Source of the DNA: Saprospiraceae bacterium
GTDB lineage: Bacteria > Bacteroidota > Bacteroidia > Chitinophagales > Saprospiraceae
Direction of reading: 5' to 3'
Assembly: GCA_020629965.1 (NCBI GenBank)
Contig: JAHDCG010000033.1
Location: 15,108-50,984, forward strand
DNA length: 35,877 nucleotides
Every line of letters begins with the position of its first letter. The stretch's first letter is position 1. The position numbers and the translations under genes are program-made. Shown piece after piece: positions 24,186 to 32,897 of the stretch. The notes under the pieces are model-generated. The model had not been told where the DNA came from. It ran no database searches and was given only the letters and a program-made list of their open reading frames with translations.

Positions 24186-25096
24186 AATATTTAGGGTGAA
24201 TTTAATGATTAAAAAGGTTGACAGTCGTAAAGTACATGTAGATACAAAATTTAAAAAAGGGGAAATTTAAAAGAGGGAAATAACGGCGGAGGGTAGTAAT
24301 TATCCTTGCAAAAAAATGCGGATAACCTAAAAAATTAGTCCGTGAGGCTGAGGAGGAGGTTGTAATAAATCGGGAAAGTAGTCTTTTTTTAGACGGGAAG
24401 CGGTTTTGAAAACTGAGCAACAAGCCTAATATTTATTGTTTTTTTAAAATTAAATTTTGCCGATGCGACCTGTTTAAAATAATCGGTTGTCGCTGTTCGT
24501 TTGTTCGTGTTTATGGGTGCAATATCGGAGATTTGGCAATAATGAATGCAGAATGAAACTTTAAAGTGTGACAGCAAGCCGGCTTGCTTGTTTTCTTCGG
24601 AGATGTTTTGTTTTTCGGCAGAAAAGGAGGCGGGAGATTTGTGGTTATATAAAGTTTTCGGAAAAAATCAATTTTTATATGACCGCATATTTATTTAAAA
24701 AAGGTAATTTTTGTGACAATTTTTTGGAGGGTAAAAAATGAAAAAATCTTTGATATTTCATAAAACAGTAATTGTACGGTTCATAACCGGCTGAATAACA
24801 GGTGTATGTACAAGAAGTGTAATAATCCGAAATGATAAAAGAGTGTGTTCTTGTGAATGACCAAAATCGCAAGTTTTTAAAAAAATGATGTAACAAAAAT
24901 TAAGATACTGCTTCCGAATGCATAATTCGGACGAAAAAAGGGAAAATATTCCCGAAAATCGAAAAATCTCATTCAGAACACACAAATCCCTCATCTTTGT
25001 ACTGTCAATCGAAATAAGGACAGAAGTTATTTCCGCTTTCCGGTTTTTTTCCTCCCGTACTTTCAAATACTGTATAAACCCTAAACTTCTTCGCAC
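24186..25096. other. AT-rich spacer of about 900 bp without gene
   Basis: Strongly AT-rich, with no ORF that resembles a protein. The only structure I see is a perfect 16-bp palindrome at 24573-24588. The divergent HPt gene and the small gene at 25097 presumably have their promoters here, but I find no clean TAnnTTTG box. Confidence 0.55.
24573..24588. promoter_or_regulatory. Perfect 16-bp palindrome
   Basis: AGCAAGCCGGCTTGCT reads the same on both strands, in otherwise AT-rich sequence. The absence of a loop argues against a terminator; a dimeric repressor site is possible. Confidence 0.4.
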
Positions 25097-25417
25097 ATGC
25101 AATCGAAATCAAAGGTACTTTTAGTACTGCTTTCAGTTTTATTTATGTACAAGTTCACGACTTGTTCGGCCTGCATCTCGTTTTTCCCTCACGCTACCGA
25201 CACTATACGCACCGCCGTAAAAAAAATACCGACTGTCTCCGAAAAAAGCAGTACCGCCGCAGACAGTTTATATTTCGGCAAAACATCGAAAGAACCGGTA
25301 CAATCGGAAGACAAAAAAGAATTGATTTCGCCTCATAAATTAGGCGATAATTATCTTTATTACCGAGTCGCCGGAGTCTTCGAGACCATGCTGACCGCCG
25401 CCGGAAATGCGGATTGA
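25097..25417 (+). CDS. Possible small secreted protein
   Basis: 106 residues with no family that I recognise. Residues 1-25 look like a signal peptide (KSK, then a hydrophobic core 'VLLVLLSVLFMY', then 'TTCSAC'). The rest is Ser/Thr/Lys rich with a short C-terminal 'LGDNYLYYRVAGVFETML'. The frame has normal-looking codon use and nothing overlaps it. Against it: it is short, it lacks a visible promoter, and the region is AT-rich. I rate it as a plausible but unproven gene. Confidence 0.5.
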   Translation: MQSKSKVLLVLLSVLFMYKFTTCSACISFFPHATDTIRTAVKKIPTVSEKSSTAADSLYFGKTSKEPVQSEDKKELISPHKLGDNYLYYRVAGVFETMLTAAGNAD

Positions 25418-25586
25418 TGAAAAACCGAGACACCGATATCATTGAATTTCCTTTCTCTCCCGTAAAACAAAAACTATCAATAAATTTTTTGCAGGACACT
25501 ATTTTGGTATATGTTAATCCGTCAAGGTCAGTAAGTTAAACCCTTTCAATCAGCGGCTGACCGCGACACCTAAAACCCACAACAAT

Positions 25587-26573
25587 ATGACGAGTTTCAA
25601 CAAAATCCCGTTTCTCTTTGCCATCGTTTTTCTTTGCTCGCTCTCGCTTTTTGCGCAAAAAACTTACTACGTCACGCCCGACGGCACGGGACAGGGCAAC
25701 ACTTGGGCAGATGCGGCCGGAGAAATCAACGCCGTCCTTTTTGCCGCCGACGACGGCGACCGCGTGTGGGTAGCCGCAGGCACTTACTTTCCGACCACTG
25801 ACGCCGACCGCAAAATTTCGTTCTTTATTCCGCAGGGCGTCCGGGTGTACGGTGGCTTCACGGGCACGGAAACCAAGCAAAACCAACGCGATTGGAAGAA
25901 GAATGTCACTGTGCTCAGCGGCGAGATTAACACCGCCGGCGCACACGATAACAGCTATAATGTCGTCGTTTTTAAAAATACCGATGCGACCACGATTTTG
26001 GACGGTTTTACCATCACCGGCGGCACCGGCAACGGCACCGGTAGCACGGCGGCACGCAATCGCTGCGGCGGCGGCATCTACATCGACGGCTCGGGCAGAG
26101 GGCGGGAGGCATCGCCCCGCATCGCCAACTGCACCCTACAAAACAACGTAAGTCGTGACGGCGGCGCGGTGTATAACAATGCAATCGCGGGTAGTACTTC
26201 GCCTAATTTTTTCAACTGTCAATTCTTCGCCAACGCAGCCGATTTTGACGGCGGCGCGGTCTTCAACGACGGCAGAAAAGGCGGAGAAAGTCGCCCCGTT
26301 TTCGTGGACTGTACATTTAGAGGCAACAGTGCCAACTACGGCGGCGGCATCATGAATTACGCCGGCGCGGGTCTGTGTCATCCCGGCTTTTTCGACTGCG
26401 ACATCACCGGCAACACCGCGAGCCGTGAAGGAAACAACATTTTTTATACGGCTGAAAACGGCAGTTATTATCCGATATTCAAAGACAGCAGGATACGCGG
26501 GAATGCAGCAATCGACACCCGGACTCGGAAAAGCTCACAGCAGTATTTTTCCGGTGTTGCGGTAGGAGAGTAG
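25587..26573 (+). CDS. Secreted right-handed parallel beta-helix protein
   Basis: 328 residues. Signal peptide about 1-23 ('FLFAIVFLCSLSLFAQ'). The mature part opens with 'TYYVTPDGTGQGNTWADAAG', the typical start of pectate-lyase-fold/DUF1565-type proteins. Then come 'VWVAAGTYFPT' and 'GVRVYGGFTGTE', followed by four or five rungs of about 35 residues with a GG-G/A-hydrophobic turn ('CGGGIYIDG', 'DGGAVYNNA', 'DGGAVFNDG', 'YGGGIMNYA'). It resembles polymorphic outer membrane protein-like surface proteins. Unlike most secreted Bacteroidota members it has no T9SS C-terminal domain; it stops after 'YFSGVAVGE', so it may be periplasmic, use another route, or be shortened. No catalytic residues can be named. 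Confidence 0.85.
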   Translation: MTSFNKIPFLFAIVFLCSLSLFAQKTYYVTPDGTGQGNTWADAAGEINAVLFAADDGDRVWVAAGTYFPTTDADRKISFFIPQGVRVYGGFTGTETKQNQRDWKKNVTVLSGEINTAGAHDNSYNVVVFKNTDATTILDGFTITGGTGNGTGSTAARNRCGGGIYIDGSGRGREASPRIANCTLQNNVSRDGGAVYNNAIAGSTSPNFFNCQFFANAADFDGGAVFNDGRKGGESRPVFVDCTFRGNSANYGGGIMNYAGAGLCHPGFFDCDITGNTASREGNNIFYTAENGSYYPIFKDSRIRGNAAIDTRTRKSSQQYFSGVAVGE

Positions 26574-26642
26574 TTTGTATTTTTTCGATTAAAAAAAAAC
26601 AATAAGCGCATTCGATTGCGAACGGTATCTGCGCGGCTCGAA

Positions 26643-29084
26643 CTAAAACTTCACCAACTTCTCCGCAAACTCCCGCCCGTTTTCATCCGTAAAACGCACA
26701 AAATAGACCCCGTGCGGAAGCTCGGAAATATCTACCTGCGCCCGTCCGTTTTGCACCTTTTGCGTCAATATGGATTTTGCGTCGGTGTCGAAAATTGTTA
26801 TTTCGCCGTTCATTTGACCGGGTAATAAAATCGTAAACTCGCCCCGCGTCGGATTGGGCAAAAGCCGGATTTTTTGCTCCGCTGCCACGGGGTTTTCCGT
26901 TTCCACCGTCGGGTCTAAAACCGTCAGTCTGATTTGCGGTACAATGTTAAAACCCGAGCCGTTACCCACGCCGACCACGTCGAAAATGCCCGTCAAATTG
27001 AGGTCGGTCACGGTCGCAAAGCGTAAATCCTGCCGTAAATCCGACGCCACGTACATCGCCACGTAATCGCGCTCCTGACTCGACGACAAAAAGCAACGCA
27101 ACTGCGGACTGCCCGTCGGCTGCTCGAAGCGAATGACAACCATGTAATGCCGGTCGTCGGTCAGCGACTTTTGCTCACCCGTAAAGTCAACGGGAATGCC
27201 GATAATGCCCTCTTCGTCGCCCGTGATGAAGTAAACATTATTCGCAATCAGAGTATATTCTTCCGGCGTCGCTTGCAGCGGCGTCGCGGGATTGTTCAGC
27301 CATTCATAAACTTCGGTTTGCACACTTTCGCCTTCTAAATCCGCGACATTTTCGATGCCGAAATAGATGCTGTCGGCAACGTAATTTTCGCCCTGCGGCA
27401 CGTAAAAAACATTGCCCCAGCGGTAGCTGACACGCGGCGGCGTAAAGCCGAAAGTCGCCCGTTTTTCCTTCGCAAAAGCGCGCTCCGTCACCGCAAAATC
27501 GAAAGCGACGACGTTGTTTTCGGGCACATCTTCCAAATTGTCCGGACTCTCTACCGTGTACCTGCCGCGATAAGTCGCCGGCTCGGCGGGCGGCAGCCAC
27601 GCCGTAGGGAAGAGGATATTTTCGACCAATTCCAAAGGTTGCATTTCGGAAATGAGAACGGTGTCGCGGTGCATGATTTCCTCGGTTTCCGTATTTTCGA
27701 TTTCAATCAAAAGACGCACATCGGTCTGTATTTCCTTACCGAAATTTTCCACATCCGCCATAAACGGAATGCTGTCAACCTGCCCCGCAGGCACGGCATA
27801 ACTCGGCGGCACCGCAAAAAAATCGGGGCTGATGCGCAGGTCGTAATCCGCTCTTTCCAAGATGCGCACGTCGTCGATGCCCCAATAAAACAGCTTGCCG
27901 TCGAAGATAAATTTGAACCTTGCCTGCGCCGCGCCGATGAGTTCTTCGGGCAGCAAAACCGTCTCGCGGTTGTGCGTATCGGTGCTGAAAGAAATGCTTT
28001 CATTCAATCGCACGCGCTCGCCCCAAGTCGCGCCGCCGTCATGACTGAAAGATAAATAGAAGGGCGTTGCCGAGCCGAAAACGGAGGTAATGCCGAACTT
28101 GCGCGCCGTCTGATAATAGTCCAAAACGAGGCGGTCGGTCGTCGCGCTCAAGTCGATGACGGGCGAAATCAACTCCGTGACAAAATTCGGAAACAGGTCG
28201 AGACTGAACGTCGGCGGCTCGTCGTTGGTATAGCAGGCATCGCCGTTAACCACGACCGCTCCGTTTTGCGCCGTCGGTGAGTTGATGAATTTGTTGTCAT
28301 TGCCGGCGGGCAGCAGCGCGTCGCCGTAGCTGCCGTAGGGCTGAAATTCCCAACCGCACTCCGCATCGTCGAGCGTGTTGATTGTCCACTCGTTGAGTCC
28401 GCCGTCGAAGTCACCGTTACTCCATACCGCTCTGACTGACAGCGGGTTGTAGTCAAAAATTTTCACGTCGTCCAAAGCCCAAACCAATTCTTCGGCTCCC
28501 GTCCATCGCCACCGCAGACGAATGTTTTCGGCATCGGCAAAGTCGGATAAATCGGTCAGAAAGACGTTGGCATTGTGCGTGCGTTGCGGCTGTCCGCTGT
28601 TGGTGTTCGGTGTTTCGGGGTAAATAAAAAACGACTGCCAAACCCCGCCGTCCGCCTGCACTTCCAGCCGCGTTCCCTCGTGTTCGCGCGTGTGCAGCGT
28701 GTACAAAAACGATTGATATTCCAAAAAAAGCGACCCTGTTTCCGCCGGAACGGCAATCAGCGGCGAGGTCAAAAAGCTCACGTGCGCCGTGTCCGGGTCG
28801 GATTGCGAAGCAGCATAGACGTAACCGTTTTGCGCCGTGGTACTCAAAAAATCTTCGGCAATGGTAAAAAACAAAGTCGCCGGCGGGCAGTCGGTAAAGT
28901 CGATACAACGTTCCCACCGCGTCGGAAAAAAATTATCGGAAACGTCTTCGGTTGTCCACCCGGCGGGCAGTTGATTTCCGTCATTTTCATCGCCGAAGTC
29001 TTCTTGATAAAACGGGAAGTTTTGGGCAGGAAGAAGGGCTGCGGTAAGAATGAAGAGCAGTGTGTAAAGTAGTTTGGTGTTCAT
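26643..29084 (-). CDS. Secreted multidomain protein with T9SS sorting domain
   Basis: 813 residues from the ATG at 29084, which gives a clean signal peptide (1-21, 'LLYTLLFILTAALLPAQ'). The 17 residues upstream in frame are translation of a heptamer repeat, so they are excluded. Two jelly-roll-like domains (about 25-215 and 220-410) each end in a 'W-x-DDV' strand ('VWALDDVKIFDY', 'YWGIDDVRIL'), as in MAM/choice-of-anchor-J-like domains. A CARDB-like segment follows (about 415-530), then a beta-rich region (540-720). The type-A T9SS sorting domain (about 735-813) contains 'IRLLPNPTRGEFTILL' and ends 'YFVRFTDENGREFAEKLVKF'. It is probably a surface-attached binding protein. No catalytic motif was seen. 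It converges with the beta-helix gene. Confidence 0.88.
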   Translation of the reverse strand: MNTKLLYTLLFILTAALLPAQNFPFYQEDFGDENDGNQLPAGWTTEDVSDNFFPTRWERCIDFTDCPPATLFFTIAEDFLSTTAQNGYVYAASQSDPDTAHVSFLTSPLIAVPAETGSLFLEYQSFLYTLHTREHEGTRLEVQADGGVWQSFFIYPETPNTNSGQPQRTHNANVFLTDLSDFADAENIRLRWRWTGAEELVWALDDVKIFDYNPLSVRAVWSNGDFDGGLNEWTINTLDDAECGWEFQPYGSYGDALLPAGNDNKFINSPTAQNGAVVVNGDACYTNDEPPTFSLDLFPNFVTELISPVIDLSATTDRLVLDYYQTARKFGITSVFGSATPFYLSFSHDGGATWGERVRLNESISFSTDTHNRETVLLPEELIGAAQARFKFIFDGKLFYWGIDDVRILERADYDLRISPDFFAVPPSYAVPAGQVDSIPFMADVENFGKEIQTDVRLLIEIENTETEEIMHRDTVLISEMQPLELVENILFPTAWLPPAEPATYRGRYTVESPDNLEDVPENNVVAFDFAVTERAFAKEKRATFGFTPPRVSYRWGNVFYVPQGENYVADSIYFGIENVADLEGESVQTEVYEWLNNPATPLQATPEEYTLIANNVYFITGDEEGIIGIPVDFTGEQKSLTDDRHYMVVIRFEQPTGSPQLRCFLSSSQERDYVAMYVASDLRQDLRFATVTDLNLTGIFDVVGVGNGSGFNIVPQIRLTVLDPTVETENPVAAEQKIRLLPNPTRGEFTILLPGQMNGEITIFDTDAKSILTQKVQNGRAQVDISELPHGVYFVRFTDENGREFAEKLVKF

Positions 29085-29093
29085 GTTTTTTAG

Positions 29094-29124
29094 TTGTCGG
29101 TTGTCGGTTGCCGGTTGTCGGTTG
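29094..29124. repeat. Heptamer array CCGACAA ahead of the T9SS cargo gene
   Basis: On the minus strand the units are CCGACAA, CCGGCAA, CCGACAA, CCGACAA. The array ends about 9 nt before the start codon at 29084, so it occupies the translation-initiation region. Confidence 0.85.
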
Positions 29125-29373
29125 CCCGGGCACACAATAGATTCGCGGATTTAGCGGATTGATGCGGATTTACCTCTCTCCTTTCACCTCTCACCTCAAT
29201 CTACCAACGACCAAAACCCGCATTCCGTTGGCTGCAATAAAAGTAAGACCTTTAAAATTACCGAAGATAAAAAAAGTGTCAATGCGCCGAAGCGATGTGT
29301 GAACGCTGCCGAAAAGCAAACGAAAAAATCCGTGAGAATCCGTCAAATTCCGGTTTATCCGTGTTTCTATCGT

Positions 29374-29381
29374 TACTTTTG
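29374..29381 (+). promoter_or_regulatory. Candidate -7 element of polX
   Basis: TACTTTTG matches TAnnTTTG and lies 30 nt before the chosen polX start codon. That implies a 5' leader of about 25 nt and supports the start at 29412. The -33 element is weak (TTTA about 16 nt upstream). Confidence 0.4.
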
Positions 29382-29411
29382 CCGCCAAATAGAACCACAG
29401 ATAATTTTATT

Positions 29412-31079
29412 ATGACCAATAAACAAATCGCCTCCGCCTTTAGTTATCTCGCTTCTCTGATGGAGTTACACGGCGATAATCCGTTTAAAATTCGCAGTTA
29501 CAGCAATGCCTATATTGCGCTGCGCAAATTGCAAACGCCTCTCGCCGACATCCCCGCCGCCGACCTGCCCGACATCAAAGGCGTAGGGAAATCCACCGCC
29601 GGTAAAATTACGGAATTGCTCACGACGGGCAATATGGAAAATATTATTAAACTCGAAGCCAAAACTCCTCCGGGTGTGCGCGAAATGCTGAAAATCAAGG
29701 GTTTCGGACCGAAAAAAGTACGCACCGTGTGGAAAGAACTCGGCGCCGAAACGATAGGGGAGTTGCTGTACGCCTGCAACGAAAACCGCCTCATCGAGAT
29801 AAAAGGCTTCGGCGAAAAGACGCAACGAGACCTGAAAGCCAAACTCGAATATTACCAAAAATCGCGCAACAGTTTTCACTACGCCGCGCTCGAAAACGAT
29901 GCTCATGCCGCGTTGGAATATATACAAAATCAACTGCCCGGCACCGCCGTTGCGCTCACGGGCAGCATCCGCCGCCGCAGTAATATCGCCGATAAAATCG
30001 AAATTTTGGTCGGCACGGTCAACGACGAAATGATTTCTTTCGACGGCGAGACTTTGACAAAAATTAAGGAAGAAGACCACGTGCTTTTTGCCAAATCCGC
30101 GGGCGAATATCCGGTCATTATTTACCTCTGTGCGCCCGATGAGTTCGGCAGCAAGCAATTCCGCTATACCGCCGCCCCCGATTTTATGCAGGCCTGGATA
30201 GCGGAATTTCCCGGCGTGGATTTCAAAAAAATCGAAACCGAAGCTGCCGTTTTTGCCAAAGCAAATTTGCCCGTCATCGCTCCCGAAATGCGCGAGGATT
30301 CTTGGTCACTCGCACTCGCCAAAGCCGATAAGCTCCCCGTTTTGTTGGAAGAAAAAGACATCAAAGGCGTCGTACACGCGCACACGACGTACAGCGACGG
30401 TCTGCACACTTTGGAAGAAATGGCCACCTACGCTCGGTCTCTCGGCTACGAATACCTCGTGCTGACCGACCACTCCCAAGCCGCCTTCTACGCCAACGGA
30501 TTGAAGCCCGACCGCGTCGCCGCACAAATGGAGGAAGTCGATGCGCTCAACGAAAAACTCGCGCCTTTCCGCATTTTTAAATCCATAGAATGCGACATTC
30601 TGAACGACGGCAGCTTGGATTACGACGAAGAGACTTTGACAAAATTCGACTGCATCGTGGCCTCCGTGCACAGCAATTTGCGGATGGATAAGGAAAAAGC
30701 AACGGAGCGTATTTTAACCGCCGTCCGCAATCCGCACACCACGATTTTGGGTCACCCGACGGGCAGATTGCTTTTGTCTCGCGAAGGCTATCCGATTGAC
30801 CATCAGGCGATTATCGACGCTTGCGCGGAAAACAACGTGGCAATTGAGTTAAATGCCAACCCTTACCGTTTAGATTTAGATTGGACGTGGATTCCGTATG
30901 CACTGGAGAAAGGTGTACCGATTTCGGTCAATCCGGATGCGCACAGCAAGGAAGGCATGCACGATATTCACTACGGCGTTTTGTCGGCGCGGAAGGGCGG
31001 TTTGACGCGGGAGATGTGTCTGAATGCGAAGGGGTTGGGGGAGTTTGAGGAGTGGTTGCGAGGGCGGGTAGTTGTTTAA
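29412..31079 (+). CDS. polX: PolX-like protein: degenerate X-family polymerase fused to PHP nuclease
   Basis: 555 residues from the ATG at 29412 ('MTNKQIASAFSYLASLMELH'). The frame extends 39 codons upstream, but those residues are not PolX-like. The order is N-terminal 8-kDa-like HhH domain ('IKGVGKSTAGKI', about 55-66), fingers with HhH ('IKGFGPKKVRTVW', 95-107, and 'IKGFGEKTQRDL', 130-141), palm/thumb (about 180-300) and PHP domain (about 318-555). PHP metal ligands are all visible: H322-x-H324, D353-H354, E393, H420, H448 and D509-x-H511 (here 'NPDAHS'). The palm signature is GSIRRRSNIADKIEILV, where active enzymes have GSYRRG...D-x-D; the aspartates are replaced by K195 and E197. The third Asp position reads I236, and the TGSK nucleotide motif reads TAAP. 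I therefore expect a DNA-binding 3'-5' exonuclease or phosphoesterase without polymerase activity, probably in DNA repair. Confidence 0.9.
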   Translation: MTNKQIASAFSYLASLMELHGDNPFKIRSYSNAYIALRKLQTPLADIPAADLPDIKGVGKSTAGKITELLTTGNMENIIKLEAKTPPGVREMLKIKGFGPKKVRTVWKELGAETIGELLYACNENRLIEIKGFGEKTQRDLKAKLEYYQKSRNSFHYAALENDAHAALEYIQNQLPGTAVALTGSIRRRSNIADKIEILVGTVNDEMISFDGETLTKIKEEDHVLFAKSAGEYPVIIYLCAPDEFGSKQFRYTAAPDFMQAWIAEFPGVDFKKIETEAAVFAKANLPVIAPEMREDSWSLALAKADKLPVLLEEKDIKGVVHAHTTYSDGLHTLEEMATYARSLGYEYLVLTDHSQAAFYANGLKPDRVAAQMEEVDALNEKLAPFRIFKSIECDILNDGSLDYDEETLTKFDCIVASVHSNLRMDKEKATERILTAVRNPHTTILGHPTGRLLLSREGYPIDHQAIIDACAENNVAIELNANPYRLDLDWTWIPYALEKGVPISVNPDAHSKEGMHDIHYGVLSARKGGLTREMCLNAKGLGEFEEWLRGRVVV

Positions 31080-31082
31080 GAG

Positions 31083-31134
31083 TTTAGGCGTTTAACCGTT
31101 TAACCGTTTAGTTGAGCCGGGCGATTTAAACGCC
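31083..31134. repeat. GTTTAACC repeat and TTTAGGCGTTTAA hairpin
   Basis: GTTTAGGC, GTTTAACC, GTTTAACC, GTTTAG run in tandem, close to the polX stop. TTTAGGCGTTTAA is mirrored by TTTAAACGCCTAA about 30 nt later, which could fold as a 3' hairpin. It lies directly against the MITE-like element. Confidence 0.7.
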
Positions 31135-31283
31135 TAATGCAACGATTTATTAAACTTTGATAGTTTTCTTTTTGAACCTGATTTTTATGATTCTTATGAT
31201 TGGTTATGATTTGGATTTTACTTCGTAAAATCTTCGCAATTCGCAATCAATTTAACTGTCAGAAACTAACAAATCACTGCACT
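31135..31283. mobile_element. 150-bp MITE-like element, copy 2
   Basis: Same orientation as the copy at 17358-17507 and nearly identical. Terminal inverted repeats start TAATGCAACGATTT and, from the other end, AGTGCAGTGATTT. AACGCCT lies immediately or almost immediately outside both ends (31128-31134 and 31285-31291), a possible 7-bp target duplication, although the left one is also part of the local hairpin. Confidence 0.75.
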
Positions 31284-31310
31284 CAACGCCTCAACTTCTA
31301 AATAGAATTT

Positions 31311-32735
31311 CTACAAAAACAACTCCTCCATCGTCACCTCGTTACGCACCAACATATTCGAATACGCATTTTTCTCAACCCCGTAAGTCGTGATAAAAGT
31401 AAGAAAAACGGATTTACGGGTCTTGGTGACCGTTTTAAAAACGGAGATTTTCGAGCGTAATTTTTCTGCATAATCTTTGTCGATGATAAAGTCGCTGAGC
31501 GAAAATTTGCACTCGCAGAGGTTGATAACTTGGTCTCGTCGGTCGATGAGTAAATCGACTTGTGCGCGTTTGGTTTCGGTCGCACCGCGCCAACTCGCGT
31601 TGTTGGATTGTACGCCGCTGATGCCGAGAGCTGCTTTGATTTGTGCGGTATGATTGAGGCAAACCTGCTCGAATGCGTAGCCCTGCCAAGTGCGCTGTAC
31701 CGGGTGGTCGATGAGGTTGAGCCAAGCATTCTCGTCGCGATATTTGCCCGCGTGCAGAAAGCGAAAGTAGAACGCCGTGTAAAAATCCGACAAGCGATAA
31801 GTGATATTTTTTTGCTTTTGGTCGAATGCAGTGTAAGACGTAATAAAGCCGCTTTCTTCCAAATTGAGCAGGACTTTGGTCAGCGTGCCGCCTGATTTTA
31901 TGCCTGCGGCTTTGACGATTTGGCTGCGTTGCAAACCCGCATTGCGAGAAGCTAAGGCTTCGACCACATTTTCGTAAATTTCGTAATTACGAAAGAGCGA
32001 ACGGTAGAGATTGTGAAATTCATTGCGCAGTAAACCGCTTGCATCGAAGAGTAAAGACTGAATATTTTGCGGCACACTCAGGTCGGGCTGCACCGCATCG
32101 AGGTAGTAAGGAATGCCGCCCAAAACCATGTAAAGTTGAATGATTTGGTAATGCTCGAACAGGCAGTTCTTAGACGCTAACAGGGCTTTGGTTTCATTAA
32201 GAGTAAATGGAGTGAGTTTCATCTTGCGGGTGATGCGGTTGTGTAATCCGCCGGTATTATTGATAAGTACATTTATCATCCAAGATGCCGCCGAGCCGCA
32301 AACGACGAGTAAGACATCTTTACGATTAGTCGCCCAACTGTTCCAAAAATGCTCCAAACCCATCATAAAATCGGAACCGGGCGTATCGAACCACGCCAAC
32401 TCATCAAAGAAGATAACGAGTTTTCCGTTTTGCGGTCGGCGCTCCAAAAAGTCTATCAAACGCTGAAAGGCAATCAACCAATTTTTTGACGGTTCACTGA
32501 AATTTTGCGAAGATTGACGCTGCAAAGCTGCATCGAAGTTGAAGAGTTGTTGAGAAGTAGAGGCTTGCGCCAAACCCGAGATTTGAAAGTCGAAAGTGTA
32601 GTCAAAAAATTCTCGAATAAGGAAAGTTTTGCCGACGCGTCGCCGACCGTAAACTGCTAAAAATTCCGATTTACTACTTTCCTGTATTTTGTTCAGCAGT
32701 TCGATTTCCTGCTTTCTTCCGATAATATTACTCAT
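31311..32735 (-). CDS. AAA+ ATPase with DUF234-like nuclease-fold C-terminus
   Basis: 474 residues of the COG1672/DUF234 ATPase group, which is abundant in Bacteroidota and archaea and has no agreed function. Walker A 'GRRRVGKT' is at 30-37 and Walker B 'KLVIFFDELAWF' near 104-115. A sensor-like 'LLVVCGSAASWM' follows. A winged-helix-like middle (about 255-330: 'LQRSQIVKAAGIKSGGTLTK') is typical. The C-terminal part has 'QVDLLIDRRDQVINLCECKF' with D394 and E408-x-K410, the pattern of a PD-(D/E)XK nuclease fold. A glutamate upstream ('ATETKRAQ') could complete the site. The gene stands alone. A perfect palindrome overlaps its likely promoter, which suggests autoregulation. It could be part of a mobile or defence-like module; that is inference. 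Confidence 0.85.
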   Translation of the reverse strand: MSNIIGRKQEIELLNKIQESSKSEFLAVYGRRRVGKTFLIREFFDYTFDFQISGLAQASTSQQLFNFDAALQRQSSQNFSEPSKNWLIAFQRLIDFLERRPQNGKLVIFFDELAWFDTPGSDFMMGLEHFWNSWATNRKDVLLVVCGSAASWMINVLINNTGGLHNRITRKMKLTPFTLNETKALLASKNCLFEHYQIIQLYMVLGGIPYYLDAVQPDLSVPQNIQSLLFDASGLLRNEFHNLYRSLFRNYEIYENVVEALASRNAGLQRSQIVKAAGIKSGGTLTKVLLNLEESGFITSYTAFDQKQKNITYRLSDFYTAFYFRFLHAGKYRDENAWLNLIDHPVQRTWQGYAFEQVCLNHTAQIKAALGISGVQSNNASWRGATETKRAQVDLLIDRRDQVINLCECKFSLSDFIIDKDYAEKLRSKISVFKTVTKTRKSVFLTFITTYGVEKNAYSNMLVRNEVTMEELFL

Positions 32736-32763
32736 GTTGCAGCCGGTTTTACTAAAAAAGAGT

Positions 32764-32803
32764 AAGTTTTGGCTGCAAAGTTAAGAGTTTGCAGCCAAAA
32801 CTT
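32764..32803 (-). promoter_or_regulatory. 16-bp perfect inverted repeat over the ATPase promoter
   Basis: AAGTTTTGGCTGCAAA, an 8-nt spacer, and its exact complement TTTGCAGCCAAAACTT. On the minus strand TAACTTTG (32776-32783) inside the palindrome is a perfect TAnnTTTG -7 box, about 41 nt upstream of the ATPase start codon. ATTG about 21 nt further upstream may be the -33 box. TTTTGGCTG occurs again at 32817-32825 outside the palindrome, and GGCTGCAA (minus strand) close to the start codon. This geometry fits an operator. Confidence 0.7.
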
Positions 32804-32897
32804 GCAATTTATAAAAGGTTTTGGCTGTTGTCTCAATAAAACGTAATCAGGACAAAATTCATCGTAAAGTCCGAAGAATCGTAACCGCCGTCAACCA

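Larger units (their letters stand above)
29085..29411. other. Divergent spacer of about 330 bp
   Basis: Between the divergent T9SS cargo gene and polX. It holds the CCGACAA array, GCGGATTTAGCGGATT-type repetitive sequence (about 29142-29170) and a candidate polX -7 box. No gene. Confidence 0.6.

Noticed and set aside
29085-29135. Upstream extension of the T9SS cargo gene
   Set aside because: The extra 17 residues are translated heptamer repeat and precede a good signal peptide that starts at 29084.
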